In this document: positions 1 to 9,370 of the stretch, piece after piece
Numbering within the stretch: position 1 is the stretch's first letter
Layout: each line of letters starts with the position of its first letter
Assembly (NCBI RefSeq): GCF_008312835.1
Contig: NZ_VSKS01000001.1
Coordinates: forward strand, 310,001-374,000
DNA from: Streptomyces marokkonensis
Lineage (GTDB): Bacteria; Actinomycetota; Actinomycetes; Streptomycetales; Streptomycetaceae
Direction: 5' to 3'
Length of the DNA: 64,000 nt
The notes under the pieces: model-generated
Told to the model about the DNA's origin: nothing
Databases searched by the model: none
Seen by the model: only the letters and a program-made list of their open reading frames with translations
Position numbers and translations under genes: made by a program

Positions 1-215
1 GCGTCGGCCCCGGCAAGGCGCTTCAGGGCAACCTCGACCCGACCGTCCTGTTCGCCGGCCGCGAGGCCGTCGAGACGAAGGCGCGGGAGGTCCTGGACAC
101 GGCGGCCGGACTCGAGGGCCACGTCTTCAACCTCGGCCACGGCGTCATGCCGTCCACCGACCCGGACGCCCTGACCCGTCTCGTGGAGTACGTGCACACG
201 CAGACCGCGCGCTGA
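1..215 (+). CDS. hemE: uroporphyrinogen decarboxylase, C-terminal end (partial)
   Basis: Only the last 70 codons are inside the window; the reading frame begins at base 3 and stops at TGA 213-215. The visible end contains the [16 protein letters not shown] segment and the [16 protein letters not shown] segment, both typical of the C-terminal half of HemE. The enzyme decarboxylates uroporphyrinogen III to coproporphyrinogen III in the cytoplasm. It fits with hemG and hemQ at 3.4-5.6 kb, which take coproporphyrinogen on to heme. The identification rests on the conserved C-terminal motifs; the active-site half lies upstream of the window. Confidence 0.93.
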   Translation, partial: VGPGKALQGNLDPTVLFAGREAVETKAREVLDTAAGLEGHVFNLGHGVMPSTDPDALTRLVEYVHTQTAR

Positions 216-446
216 CTGACCGTACGCGCCGCGCGCCTCCGCCGTTGATCGGCGTGCGGTCGAGGAGGGGGAGCGGACGGTCCCGGTGGCGCCGCAGTCC
301 GGCGGGGCCGAAGGCGTCGGTGCCGGACAGCGGCGGCCGGCGAAATCCGCGGGGTCGCTGAACGCCGCCGCCCGGTCGCGCGTATGACTCGTCAACCGCC
401 CGCGGCGCGGGGAAGGCGCCGCGGGGCCGACGTGAGGAATCTGGCG

Positions 447-767
447 ATGAACGACCGAGTGACTCCCGCGATGCACGCGCTGCCCGACGGCGAGGCCGAG
501 CTCACGCTCGTGGTGCGTCTGCCCTGGGAGGACGTCGCGCGGCTCGGCCAGGAAGCGGGGCGGCTCGCCTCCCAGATGCGGCGGCCGGTGACGCTGGACG
601 AGGCGGTGAGCCACCGGCTGCGGTCCGCGCGGGCTGCCGCGCATGCGAAACCGGCGGGGGAGCAGCCGCCGCCCGTGCCGTCGAGTGCCTCGGTGTCGTC
701 GCTGCCGTCGCGCCCTCCGGCGGAGCAGGCGCGGCAGGCGATCGAGAGGATCAACGGGTCGGCGTGA
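447..767 (+). CDS. small hypothetical protein (106 aa)
   Basis: I do not recognise a named family. The frame can be opened at 384, but the ATG at 447 follows a GAGG stretch and gives a sensible start (MNDRVTPAMHALPDG). Residues 15-70 look folded, with an amphipathic stretch including LPWEDVARLGQEAGRLASQM. The last 40 residues are Pro/Ser/Ala-rich and end in a short helix (EQARQAIERINGSA). No signal peptide or membrane segment is visible. Codon bias fits a real Streptomyces gene. It sits between hemE and a convergent flavoprotein gene, which says little about function. Confidence 0.6.
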   Translation: MNDRVTPAMHALPDGEAELTLVVRLPWEDVARLGQEAGRLASQMRRPVTLDEAVSHRLRSARAAAHAKPAGEQPPPVPSSASVSSLPSRPPAEQARQAIERINGSA

Positions 768-831
768 GGGCCGTTCGGTCCGCGCCGCAGGGGTGCTGCG
801 CGCCCCCTTCGGGGCGCCGCACCGCTCCTGG

Positions 832-2229
832 CTAAGAAGCTGCCCTGATCTTCGCCGCCGCCTTGCGTGCCGCCACCAGGACCGGGTCCCAGACCGGGGA
901 GAACGGCGGGGCGTAGCCCAGGTCCAGGGCTGTCATCTGTTCCACCGTCATGCCTGCGGTGAGGGCGACCGCCGCGATGTCGACCCGCTTGCCCGCTCCC
1001 TCGCGGCCGACGATCTGGACGCCGAGGAGACGGCCCGTGCGGAGTTCGGCGAGCATCTTCACCGTCATGGGTGAGGCGTTCGGGTAGTAGCCCGCGCGGC
1101 TGGTCGACTCGATGGTGACCGACTCGAACCGCAGGCCCACGCGGCGGGCGTCCTTCTCCCGCAGGCCGGTGCGGGCGATCTCCAGGTCGCACACCTTGCT
1201 GACCGCCGTGCCGACCACACCCGGGAAGGTGGCGTAACTCCCCCCGACGTTGGCGCCGATGATCTGGCCGTGCTTGTTGGCGTGGGTGCCGAGCGGGATG
1301 TGCCGCTCCTGCCCGGAGACCAGGTCGAGCACCTCCACGCAGTCGCCGCCGGCCCAGACGTTCTCGTGCCCGCGCACCCGCATCGACCGGTCGGTGAGCA
1401 GCCCGCCGTGCTCCCCGAGGGGGAGCCCGGCGGCCCGCGCGAGGGCCGTCCAGGGTTGCACGCCGATGCCGAGGACGACGACGTCGGCCGGGTACTCGGC
1501 CTGTTCGGTGGCGACCGCCCGCACCCTGCCGTCGTCACCCGTCAGCAGCTTGGTCACCTCGGCGTCGTTCACCATGGTGATGCCCATGCCCTCCATGGCC
1601 CGGTGCACCAGGCGGCCCATGTCGGGGTCGAGGGTCGCCATGGGCTCACTGCCGCGGTTGACGACCGTCACCTCGTACCCACGGTTGATCATCGCCTCGG
1701 CCATCTCCACGCCGATGTAACCCGCGCCGACCACCACCGCGCGGCGGCCGCGCGTGGCGGCCAGCGTGTCCAGCAGCGCCTGCCCGTCGTCCAGGGTCTG
1801 CACGCCGTGCACCCCGGGGGCGTCCATGCCGGGCAGCTCGGGGCGGACGGGCCGCGCACCGGTCGCGATCACCAGTTTGTCGTACGACGTCCAGGACTCG
1901 GTGCCCGATGCGAGGTCACGGGCGCGGACCCGCCCCCGGCCGGGGTCGAGTTCCGTGACCTCGGTGCGCAGCCGCAGATCGATGCCCCGCGCGCGGTGCT
2001 CCTCGGGAGTGCGCGCGATCAGCCGGTCCCGGTCGGTGACGTCGCCGCCCACCCAGTAGGGGATGCCGCACGCCGAGTAGGAGGTGAAGTGGCCGCGCTC
2101 GAAGGCCACGATCTCCAGCTCGTCCGGGCCCCGCAGCCGGCGGGCCGCCGACGCCGCGGACATCCCCGCGGCGTCACCGCCGACCACCACCAGACGTTCC
2201 CTCGTACCGCGCGCGTCGCTCATGTCCAT
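832..2229 (-). CDS. FAD-dependent CoA-disulfide reductase-like pyridine nucleotide-disulfide oxidoreductase
   Basis: This 465-aa protein has the two-dinucleotide-fold layout of the family. An N-terminal FAD site (VVVGGDAAGMSAAS, residues 14-27) is followed by the single redox cysteine in SYSACGIPYWVGG (Cys54). The NAD(P)H-binding GAGYIGVEMAEAM lies near residue 165, and a second FAD contact (VWAGGDCVEV) near 290. The lone cysteine in an S-x-x-x-C setting, instead of CxxxxC, places it with class III enzymes (CoA-disulfide reductase, NADH oxidase, NADH peroxidase). A role in thiol redox or peroxide handling is therefore likely, but the substrate cannot be read from sequence. An alternative start is Met3. 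It is convergent with the small gene to its left. Confidence 0.85.
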   Translation of the reverse strand: MDMSDARGTRERLVVVGGDAAGMSAASAARRLRGPDELEIVAFERGHFTSYSACGIPYWVGGDVTDRDRLIARTPEEHRARGIDLRLRTEVTELDPGRGRVRARDLASGTESWTSYDKLVIATGARPVRPELPGMDAPGVHGVQTLDDGQALLDTLAATRGRRAVVVGAGYIGVEMAEAMINRGYEVTVVNRGSEPMATLDPDMGRLVHRAMEGMGITMVNDAEVTKLLTGDDGRVRAVATEQAEYPADVVVLGIGVQPWTALARAAGLPLGEHGGLLTDRSMRVRGHENVWAGGDCVEVLDLVSGQERHIPLGTHANKHGQIIGANVGGSYATFPGVVGTAVSKVCDLEIARTGLREKDARRVGLRFESVTIESTSRAGYYPNASPMTVKMLAELRTGRLLGVQIVGREGAGKRVDIAAVALTAGMTVEQMTALDLGYAPPFSPVWDPVLVAARKAAAKIRAAS

Positions 2230-2274
2230 GGGGCCACGCTACGGGGCGCGCGGTTCACCCGGTCCCGGGACCGT

Positions 2275-3231
2275 TCAGTCCCCCGCGGTCCCCCGCTCGC
2301 CGGCCGGGGGCGCCGGGGGCACCGTCCGCGGGCGCCGCGACAGCAGGGGACGTACGGCCTTCAGCCACAGCAGGGCCAGCAGCGCCGCCACCGCGGCGAA
2401 CGGCAGGACCGCGCCGATCGCGAGCGCCAGCCAGCGCAGCAGCGTCAGGAACACGTCCCAGCCGCCCGTGAGCGCGTCCACGAAGCCCGGATCGTCGTCG
2501 TCCCGCGTCGCCTTCTCCGCCGGCGTCCCGGACAGGGACAGGGTGATCGTCGCCAGGCTCGTGCGGTCCTTCAGGGACTCCTGCCGGGCGAGCAGGGACT
2601 CCAGCTCCGCCTGACGGGTGCTCAGTTCCCCCTCCAGGGTGACCACGTCACTGAGTCTGGACGCCCGGTCCATCAGCTCGCGGACCCGGGCCACGCTGGC
2701 CCGCTGCGACGCGATGCGGCTCTCCACGTCGACCACCTGGTCGGTGACGTCCTCCGCCTTCGCGCGGCGTTCGACGAGCTTGCCGGCGCCCTCGAGGCCG
2801 GCGAGGACGTCCGCGTACTTCTCGACGGGCACGCGCAGCACCACGCGCGTGTGCTCGCGGCCCTCCGCGTCCCGGCGGGTGGTCTCGTTGCCGACGTAGC
2901 CGCCCGCGTTCTCGGTCGTCGCACGGGCCTCGTCCAGCGCCTCGGACACGTCCTTGACCCGCACCGTCAGCGAGGCGGTGCGGATGATGTGGTCCGCGGT
3001 GACCTTCGGCGGCGTGGCCGCCTCCGCACCGTCCGCGGCCGAGCCGCCCGGGGCGCCCTGCTTCGCGCCCCCGTCCGTCGCCGCCTCCTGGGCCGGCGCG
3101 GCGGCCTTGTCGTCGGCCTCGGAACCGGCGGAGTCGCCGCCCGCGGCGCTGCACCCGCCGGTGGCGAGCGCGGCCGCCAGCAGGACCCCGGCCAGGGCGC
3201 GGGCGGGTCGTACGGATCGTCGTGTGCGCAT
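2275..3231 (-). CDS. DUF4349 lipoprotein
   Basis: A 318-aa protein starting at the ATG at 3231, preceded by GGGAGCCCC; the longer frame to 3345 adds an unlikely N-terminus. It has a lipoprotein signal (RTRRSVRPARALAGVLLAAA, then LATGGC) and an Ala/Gly/Asp-rich linker. The DUF4349 body (DHIIRTASLTVRVKDVSEAL onwards) includes a coiled-coil-like centre (VVTLEGELSTRQAELESLLARQ). A C-terminal transmembrane helix (FLTLLRWLALAIGAVLPFAAVAALLALLWL) and a basic tail complete it. It is anchored in the membrane by lipid and by the helix, facing outward. No enzymatic role is known for the domain. It is divergent from hemG. Confidence 0.85.
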   Translation of the reverse strand: MRTRRSVRPARALAGVLLAAALATGGCSAAGGDSAGSEADDKAAAPAQEAATDGGAKQGAPGGSAADGAEAATPPKVTADHIIRTASLTVRVKDVSEALDEARATTENAGGYVGNETTRRDAEGREHTRVVLRVPVEKYADVLAGLEGAGKLVERRAKAEDVTDQVVDVESRIASQRASVARVRELMDRASRLSDVVTLEGELSTRQAELESLLARQESLKDRTSLATITLSLSGTPAEKATRDDDDPGFVDALTGGWDVFLTLLRWLALAIGAVLPFAAVAALLALLWLKAVRPLLSRRPRTVPPAPPAGERGTAGD

Positions 3232-3387
3232 ACGGGGCTCCCCCGGTGTCGTGATGACTGACGATCCTTCGACGCCGCGGGGGTCCGGGACGTTGGCGCC
3301 GGACGGTCCCGATGCGGTCACGGTAGGGACTCGGCAGGGCCACATGGCCCTGGCGGGAGCGGCGGTGACGTTTGAGAAGGTGGAACC

Positions 3388-4848
3388 ATGAGCGGATCAC
3401 ATGCGGGCGACGGACGCCATGTCGTCGTCGTAGGAGCCGGGATCGCCGGGCTGGCGGCCGCGCACCGGCTGCTGGAGAGCGGGACACGGGTCACGGTGCT
3501 GGAGGCCTCGGACCGGGTCGGCGGCAAGCTGCTGCCCGGCGAGATCGCGGGCGCGCGCGTCGACCTCGGCGCGGAGTCGCTGCTGGCCCGCCGCCCCGAG
3601 GCGGTCGGCCTCGCCCGCGACGTGGGCCTCGCCGACCGGCTCGAGCCGCCGGCCACCGCCGCGGCCGCGCTGTGGACCCGCGGCGCCCTGCGTCCCATGC
3701 CCAAGGGCCACGTCATGGGCGTACCCGGCACCGCCGCGGCCCTCGCCGGTGTGCTGTCCGACGAGGGGGTCGCCCGGATCGAACGCGACGCCGACCTGCC
3801 CCGCACCGAGATCGGCGACGACGTGGCGATCGGCGAGTACGTGGCCGCACGCCTCGGCCGCGAGGTCGTCGACCGCCTCGTGGAGCCCCTGCTGGGCGGG
3901 GTGTACGCGGGCGACGCCTACCGCATCTCGATGCGCGCGGCGGTCCCGCAGCTCTTCGAGGCCGCCCGCACCCACACCTCCCTGACCGAGGGCGTCCGCG
4001 AGATCCAGGCGCGGGCCGCCGCCGCCCGGCAGACCGGCCCGGTGTTCATGGGCATCACCGGGGGAGTGGGCACCCTCCCCCTCGCCGTCGCGGAGTCGCT
4101 GCGGGCGCGCGGAGCCGAGATCCTGACCGGTACGCCGGTCACGGAGCTGCGCCGCGAACCTCAGGAGGGCTGGCGGATCGTCGCCGGCGACCGGGTGCTG
4201 CGCGCCGACGGGGTCGTCGTCGCCGTGCCCGCCCCGGCCGCCGCCGGCCTGCTGCGCGCGGAGGCCCCCGGAGCGGCCGCCGAACTCGCCGCGGTGGAGT
4301 ACGCCTCCATGGCGCTGATCACCCTCGCCTACCGCCGCGCGGAGACCGATCTGCCCGAGGGCAGCGGATTCCTCGTGCCGCCCGTCGACGGCCACACCAT
4401 CAAGGCGTCCACCTTCGCCTCCCGCAAATGGGGCTGGATCGCGCAGGAGAACCCGGACCTGGTCGTCCTGCGGACCTCCGTGGGGCGCCAGGGGGAGACG
4501 GAGATCCTCCGCCACGACGACGCCGGCCTCGTGCAGGTCTCCCGGCACGACCTGAAGGCGGCCACCGGCCTGACCGCCGCCCCGGTCGCGACGCGCGTCA
4601 CCCGCTGGCAGGACGGCCTGCCCCAGTACCCCGTCGGCCACCACGCGCGCGTGACCCGCGTCCGCGCGCACCTCGCGGGCCTCGCCGGGCTCGCCGTGTG
4701 CGGCGCGGCCTACGACGGCGTCGGCATCCCCGCGTGCATCGCGAGCGCGTACGCCGCCGCCGACCAGATCAACGGTGAGCTCCCGCACGGTGTGCAGGAG
4801 CTCACCGCCCACCCGGTGCACAGCCTCCACGGAGGAGCAGGAGAATAA
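3388..4848 (+). CDS. hemG: coproporphyrinogen III / protoporphyrinogen IX oxidase (HemG/HemY, CgoX)
   Basis: This 486-aa FAD enzyme carries the amine-oxidase-type FAD site near its N-terminus ([20 protein letters not shown], residues 17-36, then ASDRVGGKL). The family signatures [13 protein letters not shown] and [16 protein letters not shown] follow, with a C-terminal FAD contact ([20 protein letters not shown]). In actinobacteria this family oxidises coproporphyrinogen III to coproporphyrin III, so CgoX is the better functional name. The start is preceded by GAGAAGGTGGAACC. It lies five bases upstream of hemQ, whose product acts later in the same pathway, so the two are almost certainly cotranscribed. 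Confidence 0.93.
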   Translation: MSGSHAGDGRHVVVVGAGIAGLAAAHRLLESGTRVTVLEASDRVGGKLLPGEIAGARVDLGAESLLARRPEAVGLARDVGLADRLEPPATAAAALWTRGALRPMPKGHVMGVPGTAAALAGVLSDEGVARIERDADLPRTEIGDDVAIGEYVAARLGREVVDRLVEPLLGGVYAGDAYRISMRAAVPQLFEAARTHTSLTEGVREIQARAAAARQTGPVFMGITGGVGTLPLAVAESLRARGAEILTGTPVTELRREPQEGWRIVAGDRVLRADGVVVAVPAPAAAGLLRAEAPGAAAELAAVEYASMALITLAYRRAETDLPEGSGFLVPPVDGHTIKASTFASRKWGWIAQENPDLVVLRTSVGRQGETEILRHDDAGLVQVSRHDLKAATGLTAAPVATRVTRWQDGLPQYPVGHHARVTRVRAHLAGLAGLAVCGAAYDGVGIPACIASAYAAADQINGELPHGVQELTAHPVHSLHGGAGE

Positions 4849-4853
4849 GGGAC

Positions 4854-5585
4854 ATGAGTGACGACGCCACCACCCCCGCCCCCGACCGGATCCCGAACAA
4901 GGGCAAGCTGGCCAAGGACCTCAACGAGGTCATCCGCTACACCCTCTGGTCGGTCTTCAAGCTGAAGGACGTCCTGCCCGAGGACCGCGCCGGGTACGCC
5001 GAGGAGGTCCAGGAGCTGTTCGACCAGCTCGCCGCCAAGGACGTCACGATCCGCGGCACCTACGACGTCTCGGGCCTGCGCGCGGACGCCGACCTCATGA
5101 TCTGGTGGCACGCCGAGACCGCCGACCAGCTCCAGGAGGCGTACAACCTCTTCCGCCGCACGAAGCTGGGCCGCGCCCTGGAGCCGGTCTGGTCGAACAT
5201 GGCGCTGCACCGCCCCGCCGAGTTCAACCGCTCGCACATCCCGGCGTTCCTCGCCGACGAGACGCCCCGCGCCTACGTGAGCGTCTACCCCTTCGTGCGC
5301 TCCTACGACTGGTACCTGCTGCCCGACGAGGACCGCCGGCGCATGCTCGCCGACCACGGCAAGATGGCCCGCGGCTACCCCGACGTGCGCGCCAACACGG
5401 TCGCCTCGTTCTCCCTCGGCGACTACGAGTGGATCCTCGCCTTCGAGGCCGACGAGCTCGACCGCATCGTCGACCTCATGCGCCACCTGCGCGGCTCGGA
5501 GGCCCGGATGCACGTCCGCGAGGAGGTCCCGTTCTACACGGGCCGCCGCAAGGACGTCGCGGACCTGGTCGCGGGCCTGGCCTGA
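4854..5585 (+). CDS. hemQ: coproheme decarboxylase / heme synthase (HemQ, ChdC)
   Basis: A 243-aa protein of the chlorite-dismutase fold that decarboxylates iron-coproporphyrin III to heme b using peroxide. The reactive tyrosine corresponds to Tyr145 in [11 protein letters not shown], and the proximal heme ligand to His168 in [14 protein letters not shown]. The [17 protein letters not shown] segment is also characteristic. Length is normal for the actinobacterial type. It follows hemG after five bases with AGGAGCAGGAG ahead of its ATG. With hemE and hemG it shows that this organism makes heme by the coproporphyrin-dependent route. Confidence 0.95.
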   Translation: MSDDATTPAPDRIPNKGKLAKDLNEVIRYTLWSVFKLKDVLPEDRAGYAEEVQELFDQLAAKDVTIRGTYDVSGLRADADLMIWWHAETADQLQEAYNLFRRTKLGRALEPVWSNMALHRPAEFNRSHIPAFLADETPRAYVSVYPFVRSYDWYLLPDEDRRRMLADHGKMARGYPDVRANTVASFSLGDYEWILAFEADELDRIVDLMRHLRGSEARMHVREEVPFYTGRRKDVADLVAGLA

Positions 5586-5592
5586 TCACCGG

Positions 5593-5616
5593 GACCCGCC
5601 GGGCGGGCGGGTCTTT
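5593..5616 (+). terminator. probable intrinsic terminator after hemG-hemQ
   Basis: Eight bases after the hemQ stop, GACCCGCC (5593-5600) pairs perfectly with GGCGGGTC (5606-5613) across a five-base loop and is followed by TTT. It lies between hemQ and the convergent hydrolase gene. The short T-run makes it a modest terminator on its own. Confidence 0.65.
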
Positions 5617-5632
5617 CCGCGCCGGGCGACGT

Positions 5633-7246
5633 CTACCCGGCCTGCCGCTCCACCGGCCGTGTCCGCGGCCCCGGCGCCGGTTCCGGGTGCGGCGCGCACG
5701 AGGCGCGCCGGCCCGGGACGCGGCCCTCGAGCAGATATGCCTCCAGGTGACCGTTCACGCAGGCGTTGGGTCCGCCCGCGACGCCGTGGCTGCCGGCGTC
5801 CCGCTCGGTCACCAGCGTCGAACCGGCCAGCCGCCGGTGCAGCTCCAGGGCACCCCCGTACGGGGCGGCCGCGTCCCGCTCCGCCGCCAGGATCAGCGTC
5901 GGCGGCAGCTCACCGCGGCCCGCGCGCACGTCCAGCGGCCGCTGCCGGGGGGCCTTCCAGTAGGCGCAGGGCAGATTCGTCCACACATTGCCCCAGGTCT
6001 CGAACGGCGCCCGGCGCGCGAGCCGGGTGTTGTCCCGGTCCCACACCGCCCAGTCCGTCGGCCAGGGCGCGTCGTTGCACTCCACGGCGAGATACACCGC
6101 CCGTGAGTTCTCGGCCTCCGCCGCCGCCTCCGGATGTTCCTGCGCCTGCTCGACCAGCGGCGCGGGGTCGCCCTTCAGATACGCCGACAGCGCCCGCGCG
6201 CTCTGCGGCCAGTGGTCGTCGTAGTACCCGGCCCTCAGCAGGGCCGCCTGCAGCTGCTCCGGTCCGACCTTCCCGCCCGCCGGCTTCTTCGCCAGCCGCG
6301 CCCGGGCCCTGTCGTAGCCGGCCTGCACCTCCCGTGCGGTGCCGCCCAGCCCGTACACGTCGTGGTGCCGGGCGACCCAGGCCCGGAAGTCCGCCCAGCG
6401 GTCCTCGAACGCGGCCGACTGGTCGAGGTTGTTGCGGTACCAGATCTGCTCCGGGTCCGGGTTCACGGCCGAGTCGAACACCATCCGCCGCACGTGCGAG
6501 GGGAACATCGTGGCGTACAGCGCCCCGAAGTACGTGCCGTACGACGCGCCCAGGAACGTCAGCCGGTTCTCGCCGAGCGCGGCGCGCAGGACGTCCAGGT
6601 CACGGGCGTTGTTGAGCGAGTTGTAGTGCCGCAGGGAGTCCCCGGCCCGCTCGGCGCAGCCGCGCGCGTACGCCTTGGCCTGTGCGACCCGCTCGCGCTT
6701 GTACGCCTCCGAGGGGTGGACCGGCGCCCTGGTGGGGCCCTTGTGGAACGTACCCGGGTCCGTGCAGGACAGCGGGGCCGAACCGCCCACCCCGCGCGGG
6801 GCGTAGCCGACGAGGTCGTAGGCCGCCGCGATGCGCTTCCACTCGGGCAGCGCGCCCATCATCGGGAAGTACACGCCGGTGGCGCCCGGTCCGCCCGGGT
6901 TGTGGACCAGGGACCCCTGCCTGCGCACCTCGCGCTTGCCGCCCGCCGGATCCTTGCCGGTGGCGCGGGCGCGGCTGACGGTGATCTCGATCTGCCTTCC
7001 GTTCGGGCGGGCGTAGTCGAGCGGGACACGGACGGTGCCGCACCGGACGGTGCCCGGGAGCTGCTGCGCGGCGGGGCACCTGCCGAAGTCGATGCCCCGG
7101 CCGGCGGCGCGCGCGGCGGCCGCGGCGGCGCCCCGCTGCTCGGCCGCGGAGGAGTCGGCGGGAGCACCGGCACCGGCCGGGGCGGCGGCCAGGGCGGTGA
7201 GGAGCATGGACCCGGCGGCCACATGGACGGCGGCGGCAGTTCTCAT
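5633..7246 (-). CDS. secreted alpha/beta hydrolase, tripeptidyl-aminopeptidase (SlpD/TAP) type
   Basis: The chosen ATG at 7246 gives 537 aa with a clean Sec signal (MRTAAAVHVAAGSMLLTALA, cleavage near APAGAGA). The catalytic core is visible: an oxyanion-region HNPGGPGATG (115-124), the strand YDLVGYAPRGVGGS, and the nucleophile elbow GASYG with Ser235. The C-terminal acid (AAERDAAAP) and His (DAGSHGVAGG) lie in a TAP-like domain. Relatives are exported peptidases that release N-terminal tripeptides or amino acids. It is an extracellular nutrient-scavenging or maturation protease by analogy; the exact specificity is not readable. It is transcribed alone, convergent with hemQ. Confidence 0.88.
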   Translation of the reverse strand: MRTAAAVHVAAGSMLLTALAAAPAGAGAPADSSAAEQRGAAAAAARAAGRGIDFGRCPAAQQLPGTVRCGTVRVPLDYARPNGRQIEITVSRARATGKDPAGGKREVRRQGSLVHNPGGPGATGVYFPMMGALPEWKRIAAAYDLVGYAPRGVGGSAPLSCTDPGTFHKGPTRAPVHPSEAYKRERVAQAKAYARGCAERAGDSLRHYNSLNNARDLDVLRAALGENRLTFLGASYGTYFGALYATMFPSHVRRMVFDSAVNPDPEQIWYRNNLDQSAAFEDRWADFRAWVARHHDVYGLGGTAREVQAGYDRARARLAKKPAGGKVGPEQLQAALLRAGYYDDHWPQSARALSAYLKGDPAPLVEQAQEHPEAAAEAENSRAVYLAVECNDAPWPTDWAVWDRDNTRLARRAPFETWGNVWTNLPCAYWKAPRQRPLDVRAGRGELPPTLILAAERDAAAPYGGALELHRRLAGSTLVTERDAGSHGVAGGPNACVNGHLEAYLLEGRVPGRRASCAPHPEPAPGPRTRPVERQAG

Positions 7247-7318
7247 CGACGATCCCTTCGGTGCGCGAAAGCGACAATAGGGATGTTTCGTTCGATGGTG
7301 ACGGGAGGCAAGCACCCC

Positions 7319-7630
7319 TCACCGGGTGTGTCGGCGTTCAGGGCCCCTGGCGCGGCCCCCGGTGCGCGAGGCCGCGCGCACCTCCGGCTCGCCCACCGCG
7401 CGGACGCCGCGGACCGCGACCGAGGTCAGATACGTACGGTCGTCCCCGGCGTCCCCGGCGTCCCCGGAGCCGCGGGGCAGGCCGCCCAGCAGCCGCTGAC
7501 CCGCGGGGGAGGCCCAGCGCGAGTACGGATGGATCTCGAACCGCACGATGGCCAGGCAGCCCAGCGTGAGGACCAGCGGCAGCGGCCGCGCGCCCCGGCG
7601 TGCCGCCGCCCGCGCTGCCGCCGGCGCGGG
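7319..7630 (-). pseudogene. C-terminal remnant of a TIGR04222-type membrane protein
   Basis: Directly after the TGA of the DUF692 gene and in the same frame, the bases encode RRGARPLPLVLTLGCLAIVR then FEIHPYSRWASPAGQRLL and later YLTSVAVRGVRAVGEPEV. From memory this matches the last transmembrane helix and tail of TIGR04222 domain membrane proteins, which usually follow DUF692 in Streptomyces and run to roughly 250 aa or more. Only about 100 codons remain here, with no start codon before a GTG at 7546 that would cut through the helix. I read it as the residue of a deletion that removed the N-terminal two thirds. It could be expressed only by readthrough or from that GTG. Confidence 0.65.
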
Positions 7631-8941
7631 TCAGCGCCGCAGCAGCACCTGCCGCGTGGCCCGCGCCAGCCGCACCGCCGGCCGGCTCGACCGCGGCCTC
7701 GGCCCCGACCGCTCCAGCCACCACTCCCTCAGCTCGCGCCGCACCCGCGCGTCCCGCGGCCGTCCGGCCGGCAGCAGCTCCGCGACGAAGTCCAGCGCGT
7801 CCTGCCGGTAGCCGCCGGTCATCGGCCGCGTCTGCGCGTACGCGAGGAAGGCGGGCCGGTATCCGTCCCCGAGGATCACCGGCAGTTCGGGTGCGACCTT
7901 GGCGACGACGTCGGCCCGCTTGGCGGCGAGTGCCCGCGCCTGCACGCCCATCCGCACCCGGTCGAACCCCTCGGGCACGGGCGTCCCGGCGACGAGCGCG
8001 GACAGCACGGCGGTCTGCGCGAGCGCGAGCCGCTGCCGCGCGGGCCCGGGGGAGCCCCGCCGCGACTCGGGGCGGCCCCCCACGACCGGGGCCGCACTCG
8101 GGTCCCGGCGTCGCGCCCCCTCCTCGACCGCCTGCCGGATCGCTGCCAGCTCCCGCTCCATCTCGTCCGCCTCGGGGAAGTTCTCGTCCCGCTCCAGCAG
8201 GACGCCGTCAGGACGGACGCGGGACGCGAGATCGGTGAGGACGTCCAGCACGGGCCCCGGGACGGGGTGGGCGTGGCTGTCGTGCCACACGCCGTCCCGC
8301 TCGAACCCGCCCGCGACATGGACGTACGCGATGGCCTCCAGGGGCAGTTCGGCGAGCGCCTTGGCCGGGTCCTCGCCCCGGTTGACGTGATTGGTGTGCA
8401 GATTGGCGACGTCGACGAGCAGCCGCACCCCGGTGCGGTCGGCCAGCTCGTACAGGAACTGCCCCTCGGTCATCTCCTCGCCGGGCCACGAGATCAGCGC
8501 GGCGATGTTCTCCACGGCGAGCGGTACGGGCAGCGACTCCTGGGCGATCCGGACGTTCTCGCACAGCACGTCCAGGGCGTCACGGGTGCGCGGCACGGGC
8601 AGCAGGTGCCCCGCCTCGATCCGCGGCGACGCGGTCAGCGCCCCGCCGGCCCGCACGAACGCGATGTGCTCGGTGACGAGCGGCGAGCGGAGGGCGACGG
8701 CCCGCTCGGCGAGGGCGGCCAGCCGCCCCTCGTCGGGCCGCTCCGCCCCGCCGAGTCCGAGGGAGACGCCGTGCGGCACGACGGTCACCCCGCGCTCGCG
8801 CAGCCGCACCAGCGAACCGGGCAGATGCCCGGGGCAGACGTTCTCGGCGACCACCTCGACCCAGTCGATCCCCGGCATGCGCTCCACCGCGTCCGCGATC
8901 TCCGGACGCCACCCGATCCCGCTCCCCAGTCGCACGCTCAT
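7631..8941 (-). CDS. DUF692 multinuclear non-heme iron enzyme (MNIO) with a fused C-terminal domain
   Basis: The start is taken at ATG 8941 because GGAGGAGGGGG lies just upstream; a GTG at 8959 would put that ribosome site inside the gene. This gives 436 aa. The N-terminal 275 residues form the DUF692 TIM-barrel, with likely metal ligands in [55 protein letters not shown] and LLERDENFP. Characterised members oxidise cysteine or other residues of peptides, usually with a partner protein. Residues 290-436 form an extra helical domain ([20 protein letters not shown], then [16 protein letters not shown]) that may replace the separate partner. The gene ends exactly where the TIGR04222 remnant begins. 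No peptide substrate is evident next to it. Confidence 0.85.
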   Translation of the reverse strand: MSVRLGSGIGWRPEIADAVERMPGIDWVEVVAENVCPGHLPGSLVRLRERGVTVVPHGVSLGLGGAERPDEGRLAALAERAVALRSPLVTEHIAFVRAGGALTASPRIEAGHLLPVPRTRDALDVLCENVRIAQESLPVPLAVENIAALISWPGEEMTEGQFLYELADRTGVRLLVDVANLHTNHVNRGEDPAKALAELPLEAIAYVHVAGGFERDGVWHDSHAHPVPGPVLDVLTDLASRVRPDGVLLERDENFPEADEMERELAAIRQAVEEGARRRDPSAAPVVGGRPESRRGSPGPARQRLALAQTAVLSALVAGTPVPEGFDRVRMGVQARALAAKRADVVAKVAPELPVILGDGYRPAFLAYAQTRPMTGGYRQDALDFVAELLPAGRPRDARVRRELREWWLERSGPRPRSSRPAVRLARATRQVLLRR

Positions 8942-9155
8942 CCCCGCCCCCTCCTCCACCCGGCTCTCCCGCCCGGCCCCCGAACGCCCTCTCCGGACGT
9001 GCCAGGGGTATCACCCGACCACTCGCCCCCGAACCGCCCTCCGGCCACCTTCAGAGCAACATTTGAGGTTCGGACCCCGCCCCCTGCGGCGCCCTGTCCG
9101 GGACGTACTCCACGGGCGGCCGGTAGAGTGCGGACAGGTGGAGGAAGGGGGCGCA

Positions 9156-9356
9156 GTGGCGAAGGTCACCATCGGTCTCGATGCCGAACTCGTGGTGGAA
9201 GTGATGGTCCTCGCGGGGATCGGCTCGCCGCAGGACGCGGTCGAGGCGGTCGTGCGGGACTACATCGCCCGTGGCCACCGCACGGAGGCACGCACCGAGC
9301 TCAAGGACCTGAACCTGCGTGAGCTCGACGCCAAGCCGCAGGAGCCGCAGGGCTGA
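9156..9356 (+). CDS. VapB-like (DUF2191-type) small protein
   Basis: A 66-aa protein starting at GTG 9156, eight bases after GGAGGAAGGGG; an in-frame GTG at 9138 is possible but would include this site. The N-terminus MAKVTIGLDAELVVEVMVLAG followed by SPQDAVEAVVRDYIAR resembles the ribbon-helix-helix strand and helix of VapB antitoxins. The charged tail (RTELKDLNLRELDA) also fits. No PIN-domain toxin gene follows, because the next gene is a convergent ceramidase 14 bases away. It is either an orphan antitoxin-like regulator or an unrelated small DNA-binding protein. Confidence 0.75.
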   Translation: MAKVTIGLDAELVVEVMVLAGIGSPQDAVEAVVRDYIARGHRTEARTELKDLNLRELDAKPQEPQG

Positions 9357-9370
9357 GCCCTCCCGCCCGG

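Noticed and set aside
6134-9322. Very long plus-strand open frame (over 1000 codons) opposite the hydrolase and DUF692 genes
   Set aside because: It is a GC-bias shadow: the product is Arg/Pro/Gly-rich without motifs, while the minus strand carries well-defined enzyme families.
9156-9356. Type II toxin-antitoxin operon based on the VapB-like protein
   Set aside because: No PIN-domain toxin gene follows or precedes it; the next gene is a convergent ceramidase.
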